The notes: generated by a model from the letters alone, not told the origin. 64,000 nt of DNA from RGIG5612 sp963589005 (GCA_963589005.1 CAVAJR010000002.1:1-64000); one strand, 5' to 3'; positions 16,356 through 26,076 are shown, counted from the stretch's first letter. Numbers and translations are program-made.

Positions 16356-18233
16356 TTATTCAGCATTATCCATCTTGGCTACATCATCATCCTCTAATGT
16401 TGCAGCAACCTGGGCGATCTGTTCCTTTTTGGCAGTTCCCGGGTCTACGGAATTTTTCTCTTCCTCGGTCTGGGCAGCAATCTTGGCCAGTTCCTCTTCC
16501 TCAAGAATTCTGTATGCCACCTTACCAACCAGTGTCTTAGGCAGGGAATCTCTGAATTCAATATCACATGGCATTGCATATTTGGCTACATGCTTCTTGC
16601 AATATGCCATCAGCTGCAGCCATGTCTCTTCTGATGGTGTATATCCCGGATTCAGAACTACAAATGCCTTAACCTTCTGCATCTTATATGAATCCGGCAG
16701 ACCGATTACGCAGCTCATATGAACCATCTTATTGCCGTCCAGGATATTTTCCATCTGAGCCGGATAAATATTATATCCGGAGCTGATGATCATTCTCTTA
16801 GAACGGCCCTTGAAATAAACGAATCCCTCGCTGTCCATCTTACCCAGGTCACCTGTATATACCCAGGTCAGACCGTCTGCATGCTTTCTTAATGTATTGT
16901 CTGTTTCCTCCGGCTTGTCCATATATCCCTTCATGGCAGTAGGACCTGCAAGCAGGATCTCGCCCTCTTCTCCGTATGGCAGCTCTTCATCTGTGCCCGG
17001 ACGTACGATCTTGATAAATGTATCCGGGAACGGCACTCCGATGCTTCCCTCCTTATGCATGTTCGGAGGTGTAAGACAGCAGGCTGTAACTGTTTCTGTA
17101 GTTCCATAACCCTCACGTACCTGAATAGAAGCATTATGATCATACAGGAACTTGTCGAATTTTTTCTTAAGCTCAATAGACAGGGAATCTCCGCCTGAAA
17201 ATACGCCCTTAAGGCTGCTCAGATCTGCCTTATCCATGCAATCAAGCCTTAATAAGGCTTCATAAAGTGTAGGAACACCTGCTATAAAATTGCACTTATA
17301 TCTTGTGATCTGCTTAGCATAGCTTTGCGGTGTGAATCTTGGGATCAATATGCATCTGCCGCCATTAAAGAGCATTGAGTGAATGCATACACCCAGACCG
17401 AAACCGTGAAATACAGGCATGGCTGCCAGCATTTTATCGCCCGGCTTAAACATAGGATTAACACCGACGATCTGCGTTGCCAATGCATTAAAGTTTCTGT
17501 TGGACAGCTCTATACCCTTGGTTGTACCGGTAGTTCCTCCGGAATACAGGATAACTGCAGTTTCATTTGCATCCCTGTGCACCTCGTAATTCCAGAAGCA
17601 GGCCTTGCCTATGTTCATGAAATCTGCCCATCTGATCACCGGAGCATCCTTCGGGATCTTCTTGATCTTGCGGCCTTCAGTCAGCATATATCCGGCCTTG
17701 ATCGGCTGTGCCAGCTCATCCTTAACCGAAGCAATTACTACATTTACCAGCTTGGTATTCTGACGAATGGCCTCTATTTTATTATAAAATTGATCCAGTG
17801 TAATGACTGAGATACTTCTGGATTCATTAATATAGAATTCCAGCTCCTTCTCTGCTGACAGCGGATGCACCATGTTGGCAATCGCACCGATGCAGTTAAG
17901 TCCATAGAAGGTATATATCGCCTGCGGGCAATTAGGAAGAGCTACTGTTACTCTGTCATTTTCCCTGATTCCCAGAGTCTTAAGGGATTTCGCACATCTC
18001 TGGATCTCTGAGATCATTTTTCTGTATGTAGTAGACTTGCCCATAAAATCAAATGCTATATTATTAGGGTATTTTTCGGCCGTAGCCTTAAGTCCTTCAT
18101 ATAAGGTACCATCAAAGTAATCCATATGAAATGGCAGATCCCCCAGGTAGTCCTTCCAAGGAGTTTTGGCTGTAATCGGATCAGTAGCCGTAACTTCATT
18201 GACGTATTTAGCTTTTAATTCTGAATTTTCCAT
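16356..18233 (-). CDS. AMP-forming acyl-CoA ligase
   Basis: A 625-aa adenylate-forming enzyme that activates a carboxylic acid with ATP and joins it to CoA. The AMP-binding loop YSGGTTGTTKGIELS is at ~218-232, GYGTTE is present at ~370, and YTGDLGKMDSEGFVYFKGR marks the hinge. The C-terminal LPKTLVGKVAYR supplies the catalytic Lys. The acidic C-terminal tail is longer than usual (~30 residues). GGGG lies 6-7 nt before ATG. It leads a two-gene cluster with the E2-like protein. Length and sequence suggest a medium- or long-chain acid, but the substrate is not readable. Confidence 0.88.
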   Translation of the reverse strand: MENSELKAKYVNEVTATDPITAKTPWKDYLGDLPFHMDYFDGTLYEGLKATAEKYPNNIAFDFMGKSTTYRKMISEIQRCAKSLKTLGIRENDRVTVALPNCPQAIYTFYGLNCIGAIANMVHPLSAEKELEFYINESRSISVITLDQFYNKIEAIRQNTKLVNVVIASVKDELAQPIKAGYMLTEGRKIKKIPKDAPVIRWADFMNIGKACFWNYEVHRDANETAVILYSGGTTGTTKGIELSNRNFNALATQIVGVNPMFKPGDKMLAAMPVFHGFGLGVCIHSMLFNGGRCILIPRFTPQSYAKQITRYKCNFIAGVPTLYEALLRLDCMDKADLSSLKGVFSGGDSLSIELKKKFDKFLYDHNASIQVREGYGTTETVTACCLTPPNMHKEGSIGVPFPDTFIKIVRPGTDEELPYGEEGEILLAGPTAMKGYMDKPEETDNTLRKHADGLTWVYTGDLGKMDSEGFVYFKGRSKRMIISSGYNIYPAQMENILDGNKMVHMSCVIGLPDSYKMQKVKAFVVLNPGYTPSEETWLQLMAYCKKHVAKYAMPCDIEFRDSLPKTLVGKVAYRILEEEELAKIAAQTEEEKNSVDPGTAKKEQIAQVAATLEDDDVAKMDNAE

Positions 18234-18394
18234 TTTATCCCCTTTTATATGTCATAGTAAAACCACTTCTATCTATGGTTATTTCGCAGTGTTTGCTCAG
18301 CTATCCATCGCAGTCAATTGAATAATGCTGTCCCCGGTTTTTCGTCAGGAAGGCCTCTGACCGCTTATAAGACTGTTAAAACAAACACTGAGAG

Positions 18395-18423
18395 ATTTTA
18401 CAATCCCACGTTTCCACCGTCAA
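18395..18423 (-). promoter_or_regulatory. Promoter for the acyl-CoA ligase
   Basis: On the minus strand, TTGACG (18418-18423), 17 bp and TAAAAT (18395-18400). This predicts a ~155-nt leader. Confidence 0.6.
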
Positions 18424-18486
18424 TTGAAGTATTCATCTTTATACATAATGTAAAAATCGGCTGACTGCAACCGTGAGAAAATAAAA

Positions 18487-18554
18487 GCAGGCCGCCTGCC
18501 ATGGCACGAACACGAATACAATCTGTGTGTTAATGCCGCTGACAGACAGCCTGC
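18487..18554 (-). terminator. Terminator of the liv operon
   Basis: Read on the minus strand, GCAGGC (18554-18549) pairs with GCCTGC (18492-18487), followed by TTTTATTTT. Confidence 0.6.
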
Positions 18555-18579
18555 CGCTATTTTTAATTAACTATGTCTG

Positions 18580-19614
18580 TTATACAGAAGCGTTTGCTCT
18601 CTCTTTAATTCCCTTCTTAGGCTCTGAGAATCTCTTCTGTGAGAAGATCTCGAAGTGAAGCTTCTTCTGAAGTGTTCCCATGATACCATCCGGAAGGAAC
18701 AGGATTACTAAGATCGCGATAGCACCGAGGATGATGTTAGACCATCCAGGCAGTTTTGCCAATACTTCCTCAAGAAGTACATAGATGATAGCACCTACAA
18801 CAGGGCCTGATACAGTTCCGATACCACCGATGATTACGATAAATACCATAGATACTGTCCAGTCAATGCTAAATCCTGAATTAGGATAGATCGTTCCCTT
18901 GTTGATGAAGAATATGCCGCCTGCAAGTGCTGTAAACAGTGCTGCAATAACATATACTAACAGCTTTGATTTGAAGATGTTAACACCTACTGATGAAGCA
19001 GCATCTGCATCATCTCTCATGGCTGTAAGTCCCAGACCTGTCTTAGTTCTTAAGAGAACATAAACGACGATCATAGCAATTACGCATAATGTAAGAGCCA
19101 TCAGATATATCTCAGGAACCTTAGGATATGGTCTTGCCTTGATGGAGATACCACCGCCCTGGTTAACGTATTTCCAGCTTAAGAACCAGGTACAGATAGC
19201 CTCTGAAACAACCCAGGTTGCAATAGCGAAATACATGCCTCGCATTCTGAACAATACGAATGACAAAAGCAATGCAACTATAACTGCGATTACCGCACCT
19301 ACCAACAATCCTAACCAGATGGACATAGAATATGTTGATGTTACAACTGCTACAGAGAAGCCTGCCAGACCGATGAATGTCTGGTTACCAAGACTGGTCA
19401 TGCCTGTGAATCCTGACAGCAGGTTCCACATTTCACCAAGTGTTATATACAGGAAGATTTTCATCAAATAACGCATGGTATTGCTTGAAAATATACCTGT
19501 AATATTAAAAATATACAATGCTGCAACGATAACGATGCATACGATAAGCATTACTTTGCCGTCCAGAACCCTGATAGGCTTGTGGGCTGATGCTAATGTT
19601 TTATTGTCTCCCAT
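18580..19614 (-). CDS. livM: Branched-chain amino acid ABC transporter permease LivM
   Basis: This 344-aa inner-membrane subunit has about nine to ten hydrophobic helices and the LivM/LivH signature: GLTAMRDDADAASSVGVN (the coupling region, ~198-215) and GGIGTVSGPVVGAIIYV near the C-terminus. It forms the translocation pore with LivH for leucine, isoleucine, valine or related substrates. GGGAGG lies 6-7 nt before ATG. It is the last gene of the five-gene operon, 13 bp after livH, and is followed by a terminator. Confidence 0.93.
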   Translation of the reverse strand: MGDNKTLASAHKPIRVLDGKVMLIVCIVIVAALYIFNITGIFSSNTMRYLMKIFLYITLGEMWNLLSGFTGMTSLGNQTFIGLAGFSVAVVTSTYSMSIWLGLLVGAVIAVIVALLLSFVLFRMRGMYFAIATWVVSEAICTWFLSWKYVNQGGGISIKARPYPKVPEIYLMALTLCVIAMIVVYVLLRTKTGLGLTAMRDDADAASSVGVNIFKSKLLVYVIAALFTALAGGIFFINKGTIYPNSGFSIDWTVSMVFIVIIGGIGTVSGPVVGAIIYVLLEEVLAKLPGWSNIILGAIAILVILFLPDGIMGTLQKKLHFEIFSQKRFSEPKKGIKERANASV

Positions 19615-19627
19615 AACATCCTCCCTT

Positions 19628-20470
19628 CTATTTACTGAACAGACCCTGTGGTCTTACTGCAAGCATGATGATCAGCAAGATATAGCTTATAAGCAAGCCA
19701 TAATTTGCTCCGCCGATAACCTGTGCCAGTCCGAAGATAAGTCCTGCAACAAGTGTTCCCGGTATTGATCCCATACCACCGATAACTACTACACCGAATG
19801 CAATAAGCAGATAGCTGCCGCCTGATGATGCATAGAATGTCCACTTAAGACCGATGCACAGACCTGCTACTGCCGCAGTAGCCATAGCAATACCCATTGC
19901 TATAGCATATGTTTTCTTAACGCTTACACCCATAAGAGCTGCTGCCTGAGTATCATCAGATGTAGCTCTGATAGAACGTCCCATGTAAGTCTTGTTAAGG
20001 AACCATGTAAGAATGCAGATGGATATAAGGCTGATTGCCAGAAGGATAATATCCAAAAGGGCAATGCTTACGCTGCCTATCTTAAGTATAGTTGAACTGT
20101 AAGCTGCACCTGCATGACGAGCATCTGCTGAGAACAGAAGAAGCATAGCATCCTGCAGGATGATCGAAAGACCGAATGTAACCAGAAGTGCCGGTTCAGA
20201 GCCTTTCTGCATAACTCTGTTAATAAGTCCTGACTGGAGTCCCATACCTATCAGGAACATGAACGGAATAGTTACAATAAGTGTCAGAATCGGATCAACA
20301 CCGAGAGCCTGCGCAATGAGTGTTGAAGCATAAGCACCTATAATTACAAATTCGCCGTGTGCAAGGTTGGTTAACTTAACGATACCGAATATCATTGTCA
20401 TTCCAACGCCCAGGAGAGCGTAGATACCACCAAGCAATATGCCGTTAATTAAATACTGAATAACGATCAT
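19628..20470 (-). CDS. livH: Branched-chain amino acid ABC transporter permease LivH
   Basis: A 280-aa permease with about eight helices. It carries the N-terminal LivH hallmark YALLGVGMTMIFGIVKLTNLAHGEF (~16-40), the RATSDDTQAAALMGV coupling loop and GGMGSIPGTLVAGL near the end. It pairs with LivM. AGGAGG lies 9 nt upstream of ATG. It sits 17 bp after livF in the operon. Confidence 0.94.
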   Translation of the reverse strand: MIVIQYLINGILLGGIYALLGVGMTMIFGIVKLTNLAHGEFVIIGAYASTLIAQALGVDPILTLIVTIPFMFLIGMGLQSGLINRVMQKGSEPALLVTFGLSIILQDAMLLLFSADARHAGAAYSSTILKIGSVSIALLDIILLAISLISICILTWFLNKTYMGRSIRATSDDTQAAALMGVSVKKTYAIAMGIAMATAAVAGLCIGLKWTFYASSGGSYLLIAFGVVVIGGMGSIPGTLVAGLIFGLAQVIGGANYGLLISYILLIIMLAVRPQGLFSK

Positions 20471-20487
20471 TTTTCTACCTCCTCTCC

Positions 20488-21204
20488 TTAAATACCAAAG
20501 TATGCCTTCTTGATCTCGTCCTGACCGAGATCCTTAGGATTACCAGACAGAACGACATTTCCTTTAAGCATTACATGACATATCTCGCCGGTCTTCATAG
20601 CTCTCTGGGTATCCTGCTCAACCAGAAGAATAGTCATGCCTGTGTCCTTGTTGATCTTCTTAATAGTTGCATAAATGTCCTTGATGACTGTCGGTGCCAG
20701 ACCTAATGATATCTCATCAAAAAGAACCAACTGTGGCTTAGTCATAAGTGCACGTCCTACTGCAACCATCTGTCTCTGTCCGCCTGAAAGAGATCCCGAA
20801 GCATCATTTCTCTTCTCTTTCAGAACAGGGAACAGATTATAAACCATCTCGAGAGAATCCTTAGCCTGTGCTCTTACATTCTTAGGAAAGCTTCCCATTA
20901 TCAGGTTGTCTTCTACTGACATTCTGACAAAGCATCTGCTGCCCTGAGGTACAAGACTTAATCCTCTTGTTACGATCTTTTCTGCCGGAAGATTAGTAAT
21001 ATCTTCCCCTTTAAAATATATCTTGCCTGCGCTGGCTTTATGAAGACCTGCTACTGTATCCATGAGTGTGGATTTGCCTGCACCATTTGATCCTATCAAT
21101 GATACAATCTTGCCTTCCGGCACGTCTAATGATGCAGAATGAACAGCGATGAAATCTCCGTATTTAGCCTGAACGCCCTCTATCTTAAGTAAAGGTTCAC
21201 TCAT
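20488..21204 (-). CDS. livF: Branched-chain amino acid ABC transporter ATPase LivF
   Basis: A 238-aa ATPase with Walker A GSNGAGKST, LivF-type Q-loop LVPQGSRCF, signature LSGGQRQM and Walker B LVLFDEISLGLAP. It hydrolyses ATP together with LivG. The start is ATG 21204: AGGAGG in the end of livG is 9 nt before it, whereas the in-frame ATG at 21213 directly abuts the site. The gene starts one base after the livG stop, so translation is probably coupled. Confidence 0.94.
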   Translation of the reverse strand: MSEPLLKIEGVQAKYGDFIAVHSASLDVPEGKIVSLIGSNGAGKSTLMDTVAGLHKASAGKIYFKGEDITNLPAEKIVTRGLSLVPQGSRCFVRMSVEDNLIMGSFPKNVRAQAKDSLEMVYNLFPVLKEKRNDASGSLSGGQRQMVAVGRALMTKPQLVLFDEISLGLAPTVIKDIYATIKKINKDTGMTILLVEQDTQRAMKTGEICHVMLKGNVVLSGNPKDLGQDEIKKAYFGI

Positions 21205-21205
21205 T

Positions 21206-21937
21206 TTATTCATCCTCCTCTTCTACACCCAGGTATACAGCTTCAACTTCCTTAGATTCCATAACCGGTCTCGGATCACCGATGAGCAGCTGGTGTCCGT
21301 CTGACATACACATAAGGTGATCTGTAGACTCAACCATAGTCTGGATAACATGCTCGATCCAGATGATGGAATATCCGGCAGTTTTAAGATCTGCAACCAT
21401 CTTCATTACATCCTGTACTTCAGCTTCTGTAAGACCGGCTGCGACCTCATCAAGAAGCAGCAGCTTAGGCTGTGTACCCAGAGCTCTTGCGATCTCAAGA
21501 CGCTTACGGTCAAGAAGTGTGAGTTCTCCCGCAGGGATCTCTCTCTTTTCATATAATTCTGTCAGCTTAAGAGCTTCCAGAGCAACATCTCTTCCTTCAT
21601 GTTCAGAATGATTTGCTCCGTGAACTGATGCCACGAGAACATTCTCATATACGCTCATTCCTTCAAACGGGCGCGGAACCTGATATGTTCTTCCTATACC
21701 CATATGGCATCTGTCAGCCGGCTTAACCTTGGTAACGTCCTGACCATTGAAGGTTATCTTGCCGCTGGTAGGCATTATAAGGCCAATCAAAGCGTTGAAC
21801 ATGGTTGTCTTGCCGCATCCGTTAGGTCCGATAACGCCATAGACCTCGCCTTCCTCCACTGAAAATGATAAATCATGCAAAATCTGAACACGGCCATATC
21901 CTGCATTTACATTTTCAAATGTTAAAATATTACCCAT
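21206..21937 (-). CDS. livG: Branched-chain amino acid ABC transporter ATPase LivG
   Basis: A 243-aa ATPase with Walker A GPNGCGKTT, LivG-type Q-loop GIGRTYQVPRPFEGM, Walker B LLLLDEVAAGL and switch-His WIEHVIQTM. The signature region reads PAGELTLLDRKRLEIAR, slightly degenerate (LTLLDRK for LSxGxQ), as in many LivG proteins. It partners LivF. It lies downstream of the binding-protein gene, beyond the 22001-22025 hairpin. Confidence 0.93.
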   Translation of the reverse strand: MGNILTFENVNAGYGRVQILHDLSFSVEEGEVYGVIGPNGCGKTTMFNALIGLIMPTSGKITFNGQDVTKVKPADRCHMGIGRTYQVPRPFEGMSVYENVLVASVHGANHSEHEGRDVALEALKLTELYEKREIPAGELTLLDRKRLEIARALGTQPKLLLLDEVAAGLTEAEVQDVMKMVADLKTAGYSIIWIEHVIQTMVESTDHLMCMSDGHQLLIGDPRPVMESKEVEAVYLGVEEEDE

Positions 21938-22000
21938 AATTATTCCTCAACTTATTCTGTCCAAAGACAGCTGCGTTTTACGTAAATACTTCAAATTTTT

Positions 22001-22025
22001 GGAGAGCCCATTATCTGGGCTCTCC
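22001..22025 (-). other. Hairpin between livK and livG
   Basis: GGAGAGCCCA (22001-22010) and TGGGCTCTCC (22016-22025) form a perfect 10-bp stem. On the minus strand the stem is followed by A-rich sequence, not U. This suggests an mRNA 3'-end stabiliser that lets the binding protein be made in excess, rather than a terminator. Confidence 0.55.
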
Positions 22026-22055
22026 CTATAATCAATAATTATATTGAAAAATATT

Positions 22056-23339
22056 TTATTTGCTGGTTGCGTTTCCAGGAACATACTCGCCTTCTACTGC
22101 AATGATATCATATACTGTATTATCGATAACAACGAGCTTCTCTGTTCCGTCTTCCTGTAACTGCCACTGTCCACCGGCAATAACTGTATCGCCGTACTTA
22201 AGTCCCATCATATCCTTATCATACTTGATAGGTCCAACGATTGTATCCAGGTCTGTAGCTGCAAGTGCATCTCTCAGAGCTTCCGGTTCTGTTGTTCCGG
22301 CATTGATGAGTGCGTTAACTGCGATCTCAAGAGCTGCATAAGCATAACCTGTAGGCTGTGGCATCTCTCTTCCGTTATCTGCAAGATATGCAGCACCGAT
22401 TTCTGCTGAAGAAATGCCTGTAAGAGCTGATGAGAATGGATAGTTAGGTGTCCACCAAACCTCTGTCATGATACCCTGAGCAAGACCCTGTGTATCATTT
22501 TCAAGAACGCTTACATCACCTGGAAGCAAGCAGCACTTGCCCATTGTGATACATCCAACTTCAACACCTGCTGCGATGCAAGCCTTGTATACATTCAGGA
22601 AATCAGGAGGAATGTTTGTACCTGCAAGGATATCAATATCTTCCTGCTTGAAAGTATTAGCTAATGATGTGAAGTCATTTGATCCTGAAGGATACTGACC
22701 CGGATCAACTACTACATAACCATCTTCCGGAAGCTTCTCTACGAAGATATCGTGCCATGCTGTTCCGTCAGCATCTGATGCAAATGTAAGACCAACCTTA
22801 TATCCCTGTCCAGGGCCATATCCGGCTGCTGTCCACAGTGCCTTATGGCATTCATAAACGTTCTCGATTGTCCAGAATGCATGGAATACCCACTCACATT
22901 CGATTCCGCCGGCAACGTTAGCTGCTGTAGGGTTAACCGGTGACTGAATAGATACGCAAGGAACACCATAACGTTCTGCTGTCTGAGCAACAGGGATAAC
23001 TGTCTCAGGTGTCTGGATAGCGATCATCATGTCTACTTCATTTTCTTCGATAAGCTTCTGTGCCATCTCTGCACACTTAGATGAGTCAGATTCTGAATCG
23101 TACAGAATAACCTCGATCTGCTTCTTCTCGCCATCTACTTCGATGCCGCCCTGATCAGCAACCCACTGAGTCATTGTGTCAATAACCCACTGAGCACCTT
23201 CACCATTACCTGCAAGTGAACCAGTTGTCGGGTTAACATAACCAATCTTGATTGTATCTGCTGCCTGCGTATTAACTGCGCCAAAAAGGCCAACAGCCAT
23301 AACTGCAGAGATCGCAACTGCTAAGATTCTCTTTTTCAT
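22056..23339 (-). CDS. livK: Branched-chain amino acid ABC transporter substrate-binding protein
   Basis: The 427-aa protein starts MKKRILAVAISAVMAVG and has a typical signal peptide ending near NTQAA. There is no lipobox Cys, which is unusual for a Gram-positive binding protein and may mean a loosely attached or secreted form. The mature protein starts with IKIGYVNPTTGSLAGNGEG, the Leu/Ile/Val-binding (peripla_BP_6) fold. AAGGAG lies 6-7 nt before ATG 23339; longer in-frame starts lack a site. It is the first gene of the liv operon. Confidence 0.9.
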   Translation of the reverse strand: MKKRILAVAISAVMAVGLFGAVNTQAADTIKIGYVNPTTGSLAGNGEGAQWVIDTMTQWVADQGGIEVDGEKKQIEVILYDSESDSSKCAEMAQKLIEENEVDMMIAIQTPETVIPVAQTAERYGVPCVSIQSPVNPTAANVAGGIECEWVFHAFWTIENVYECHKALWTAAGYGPGQGYKVGLTFASDADGTAWHDIFVEKLPEDGYVVVDPGQYPSGSNDFTSLANTFKQEDIDILAGTNIPPDFLNVYKACIAAGVEVGCITMGKCCLLPGDVSVLENDTQGLAQGIMTEVWWTPNYPFSSALTGISSAEIGAAYLADNGREMPQPTGYAYAALEIAVNALINAGTTEPEALRDALAATDLDTIVGPIKYDKDMMGLKYGDTVIAGGQWQLQEDGTEKLVVIDNTVYDIIAVEGEYVPGNATSK

Positions 23340-23398
23340 TTTGTCTCCTTTCAATATTACACGACATGCCATAACTGTTATTTGTGGCATTTGGCTGG

Positions 23399-23428
23399 AT
23401 TTTAACATTAAATATCATGTATTGTAAA
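23399..23428 (-). promoter_or_regulatory. Promoter for the liv operon
   Basis: On the minus strand, TTTACA (23423-23428), 18 bp and TAAAAT (23399-23404). The -35 overlaps one arm of the inverted repeat ATTGTA (23421-23426) / TACAAT (23432-23437). Confidence 0.45.
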
Positions 23429-23460
23429 TAGTACAATGTATCAACTTCATACAAAAAAAT

Positions 23461-23475
23461 GTATAAAATTTATAC
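23461..23475. promoter_or_regulatory. Palindrome upstream of the liv promoter
   Basis: GTATAAAATTTATAC is a perfect 15-bp palindrome (7-bp arms, central A) about 33 bp upstream of the -35. It is a candidate operator; the protein is unknown. Confidence 0.4.
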
Positions 23476-23573
23476 ATGCTTCAGTATTAAAATTTCTTGA
23501 CATATAACTTTATTTATGTTAATCGCCACAAATTGCAACATTTTCTCACAGATTTCATGAATTTTTTCAAACA

Positions 23574-23648
23574 AAAGGCGGCATGCCTGCAGCGATACTC
23601 ACATTCAATTTCTGTTCGTGCCAATACCGCTATAGGCATACCGCCTTT
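23574..23648 (-). terminator. Terminator of the arginine operon
   Basis: On the minus strand, AAAGGCGGTATGCCT (23648-23634) pairs with AGGCATGCCGCCTTT (23588-23574) with one mismatch, followed by TGTTTG. The loop is 45 nt. Confidence 0.6.
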
Positions 23649-23666
23649 ATGATCATTACCGGTGTT

Positions 23667-24656
23667 TTATGCAAACAGTGTTGCAGCCATAACTGCCTTA
23701 ATCGTATGCATACGATTCTCTGCCTCATCAAATACAATTGACTGCTCAGAGGAGAATACACCATCAGTAACTTCCATACATGTAAGCCCGAATTTCTCAT
23801 AGATACTCTTGCCTACTGTGGTATTAAGGTCATGGAACGCAGGAAGGCAATGCATGAAGCGGCACTGCGGTCCGGCATTTGCCATAAGCGCTTCGTTAAC
23901 CTGATAAGGCAGAAGATCGTTGATCCTCTCCTGCCATACTTCGTCAGGCTCACCCATTGATACCCACACGTCTGTATAAATAACATCCGCATTCCTGGTA
24001 GCTTCCATAGGATCTGTGATAAATTCAAGCACGGCTCCTGTCTCAGATGCGATCTTCTGACATGTATCTATGAGATCTGCTGCCGGAAAATATTTTTCAG
24101 GCGCGCAGGCAACGAAGTGCATACCCATCTTGGCACAGCCTACCATAAGCGAATTGCCCATGTTATAACGTGCATCCCCCATATATACCAGCTTCTTACC
24201 CTTAAGCTCACCGAAATGCTCTCTTATGGTAAGAAAATCAGCTAAAATCTGTGTCGGATGAAATTCATTAGTAAGACCATTCCACACCCGCACGCCGGAG
24301 TATTTGGCCAGCTGTTCTACCTTCTCCTGCTCATATCCACGGTACTCGATGCCGTCAAACATCCTTCCGAGCACACATGCAGTATCAGCCATGCTTTCCT
24401 TCTTGCCTATCTGTGATCCGGTTGAATCAAGATATGTTGAGTGCATTCCCAGATCTGCAGCTGCCACCTCAAATGAGCATCTCGTTCTCGTGCTGGTCTT
24501 CTCGAAAATAAGCGCAATATTCTTGCCCTCATGCATACGATGTGGGATCCCTGCCTTCTTCTTAGCCTTAAGATCTGCCGCTACATCCAGCAAATATGTT
24601 ATCTCCTCCGGTGTAAAATCCAGAAGTTTCAGAAAATTTCGTCCTTTTAAATCCAT
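23667..24656 (-). CDS. argF: Ornithine carbamoyltransferase
   Basis: The 329-aa enzyme makes citrulline from ornithine and carbamoyl phosphate. It shows the carbamoyl-phosphate loop STRTRCSFE (~55-63), the HPTQILADFLT motif (~132-142) and the ornithine-site Cys in MHCLPAFHD (~269-277). The start is ATG 24656 (MDLKGRNFLK); an upstream in-frame ATG lacks family similarity. It is the last gene of argCJBDF and is followed by a terminator. The later genes argG and argH are not in the window. Confidence 0.95.
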   Translation of the reverse strand: MDLKGRNFLKLLDFTPEEITYLLDVAADLKAKKKAGIPHRMHEGKNIALIFEKTSTRTRCSFEVAAADLGMHSTYLDSTGSQIGKKESMADTACVLGRMFDGIEYRGYEQEKVEQLAKYSGVRVWNGLTNEFHPTQILADFLTIREHFGELKGKKLVYMGDARYNMGNSLMVGCAKMGMHFVACAPEKYFPAADLIDTCQKIASETGAVLEFITDPMEATRNADVIYTDVWVSMGEPDEVWQERINDLLPYQVNEALMANAGPQCRFMHCLPAFHDLNTTVGKSIYEKFGLTCMEVTDGVFSSEQSIVFDEAENRMHTIKAVMAATLFA

Positions 24657-24743
24657 AGTTTTGCCCCGTCTATTCTTATATTTGTTTTTTAGTGTCACTG
24701 ATTCGTGTGCCTGTTATATTGCATTTGCAAAACAATTTCTTAT

Positions 24744-25928
24744 CTACTTGCAGGCTTCCTTGATAATATCAACTGCCTTCATCAGCACATCCATCGGGAT
24801 ATTAAGTGCAGGAAGCAGTCTTACCTTATCCTTGGCTGTAAGACACAGCACACCGTTTTCAATGCATTTGCCTATTACCTCTGATGCCGGCTTAACAGTC
24901 TTAATTCCTATCATAAGTCCCATACCGGCTACGGATTCTACGCCTTCTGCACCCTCAAATGCTGAAAATACATATTGGCTCTTCTCCTTAACCTCCTGAA
25001 GGAGTTTATCATCAATGCGCGAAATAATGCTGTATGCAGCGGCGCAGCTTACAGGATTGCCACCAAATGTTGATCCGTGGTCGCCAAATCCCAATACATT
25101 CTGGACTTTCTCACTCATAAGTGTTGCTCCCAACGGCAGACCGCCTGCAAGGCCCTTGGCTGTAGATACCACATCCGGTTTGATGCCAAAATTCATGTAT
25201 GCATAGAGCTGCCCTGTACGTCCGTTTCCGGTCTGAACCTCATCTACCATCATGATGATGTCCTGTTCTTCTGTAAACTTACGAACCTCCTGAACATATT
25301 CCTTAGTAAGAGGAAGTACGCCGCCCTCCCCCTGTACACATTCAAGCAGAATGCCTGCAATCTGCGTATTTTTTGCAAGTTCCTTAAGATCTTCGATATT
25401 ATTAGCCTCCACATAAGCAAATCCCGGTGTCAGCGGCTGAAACAGTTCATGAAAATGATCCTGGCCTGTAGCCGCAAGGGTTGTAAGCGTTCTTCCGTGG
25501 AAGCTGTTCTTAAGAGTAACGATAGTATACCTCTCGCAAGGCTCTGCATTTGGATGCTCAGCCGCCCATTTGTCAGCGGCATATTTGCGTGCAACCTTGA
25601 TGGCACATTCATTGGCCTCTGCGCCGGAATTAGAGAAGAATACCTTCTTCATTCCTGTCTTCTCACACAATGCCTGCGCTAATTTGACACATGGCTCTGT
25701 ATAATAGAGGTTAGACATGTGCTGCACCTTAGAAATCTGGTCAATTACTGCCTGCTGCCATATATCGTCCGCAACGCCAAATGATGTAACACCGATACCG
25801 CTGCCCATGTCAATATATTCCTTGCCTGACTCATCCTTAACGATCGAGCCCTTACCTGATACTATCTCTACCGGAAACCGCTTGTATGTTCCGGCTACAT
25901 ATTCCTTATCCTGTTCAATTATATTCAT
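24744..25928 (-). CDS. argD: Acetylornithine aminotransferase
   Basis: This 394-aa PLP enzyme transfers an amino group from glutamate to N-acetylglutamate semialdehyde. It has FFSNSGAEANECAIKVARK (~95-115), the Asp of MVDEVQTGNGRTG, and the PLP-lysine in STAKGLAGGLPLGA (~245). The start is ATG 25928 (MNIIEQDKEY), which matches the usual N-terminus; the frame is open 32 codons further without family similarity. It is the fourth gene of the arg operon. Confidence 0.95.
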   Translation of the reverse strand: MNIIEQDKEYVAGTYKRFPVEIVSGKGSIVKDESGKEYIDMGSGIGVTSFGVADDIWQQAVIDQISKVQHMSNLYYTEPCVKLAQALCEKTGMKKVFFSNSGAEANECAIKVARKYAADKWAAEHPNAEPCERYTIVTLKNSFHGRTLTTLAATGQDHFHELFQPLTPGFAYVEANNIEDLKELAKNTQIAGILLECVQGEGGVLPLTKEYVQEVRKFTEEQDIIMMVDEVQTGNGRTGQLYAYMNFGIKPDVVSTAKGLAGGLPLGATLMSEKVQNVLGFGDHGSTFGGNPVSCAAAYSIISRIDDKLLQEVKEKSQYVFSAFEGAEGVESVAGMGLMIGIKTVKPASEVIGKCIENGVLCLTAKDKVRLLPALNIPMDVLMKAVDIIKEACK

Positions 25929-26076
25929 TATTTTCTCTGTACCTCTTATATATTTGGCGTAAAAAGCCTCCGCCATTCTCCTCAGAAATGTTTCTTCCTG
26001 CTGAATTCTCATGCCAATGTTCATCAGCTGTAAATTGTTTTATATTATGAAAGCATTGGCTAATCCTCGCCGGCGG

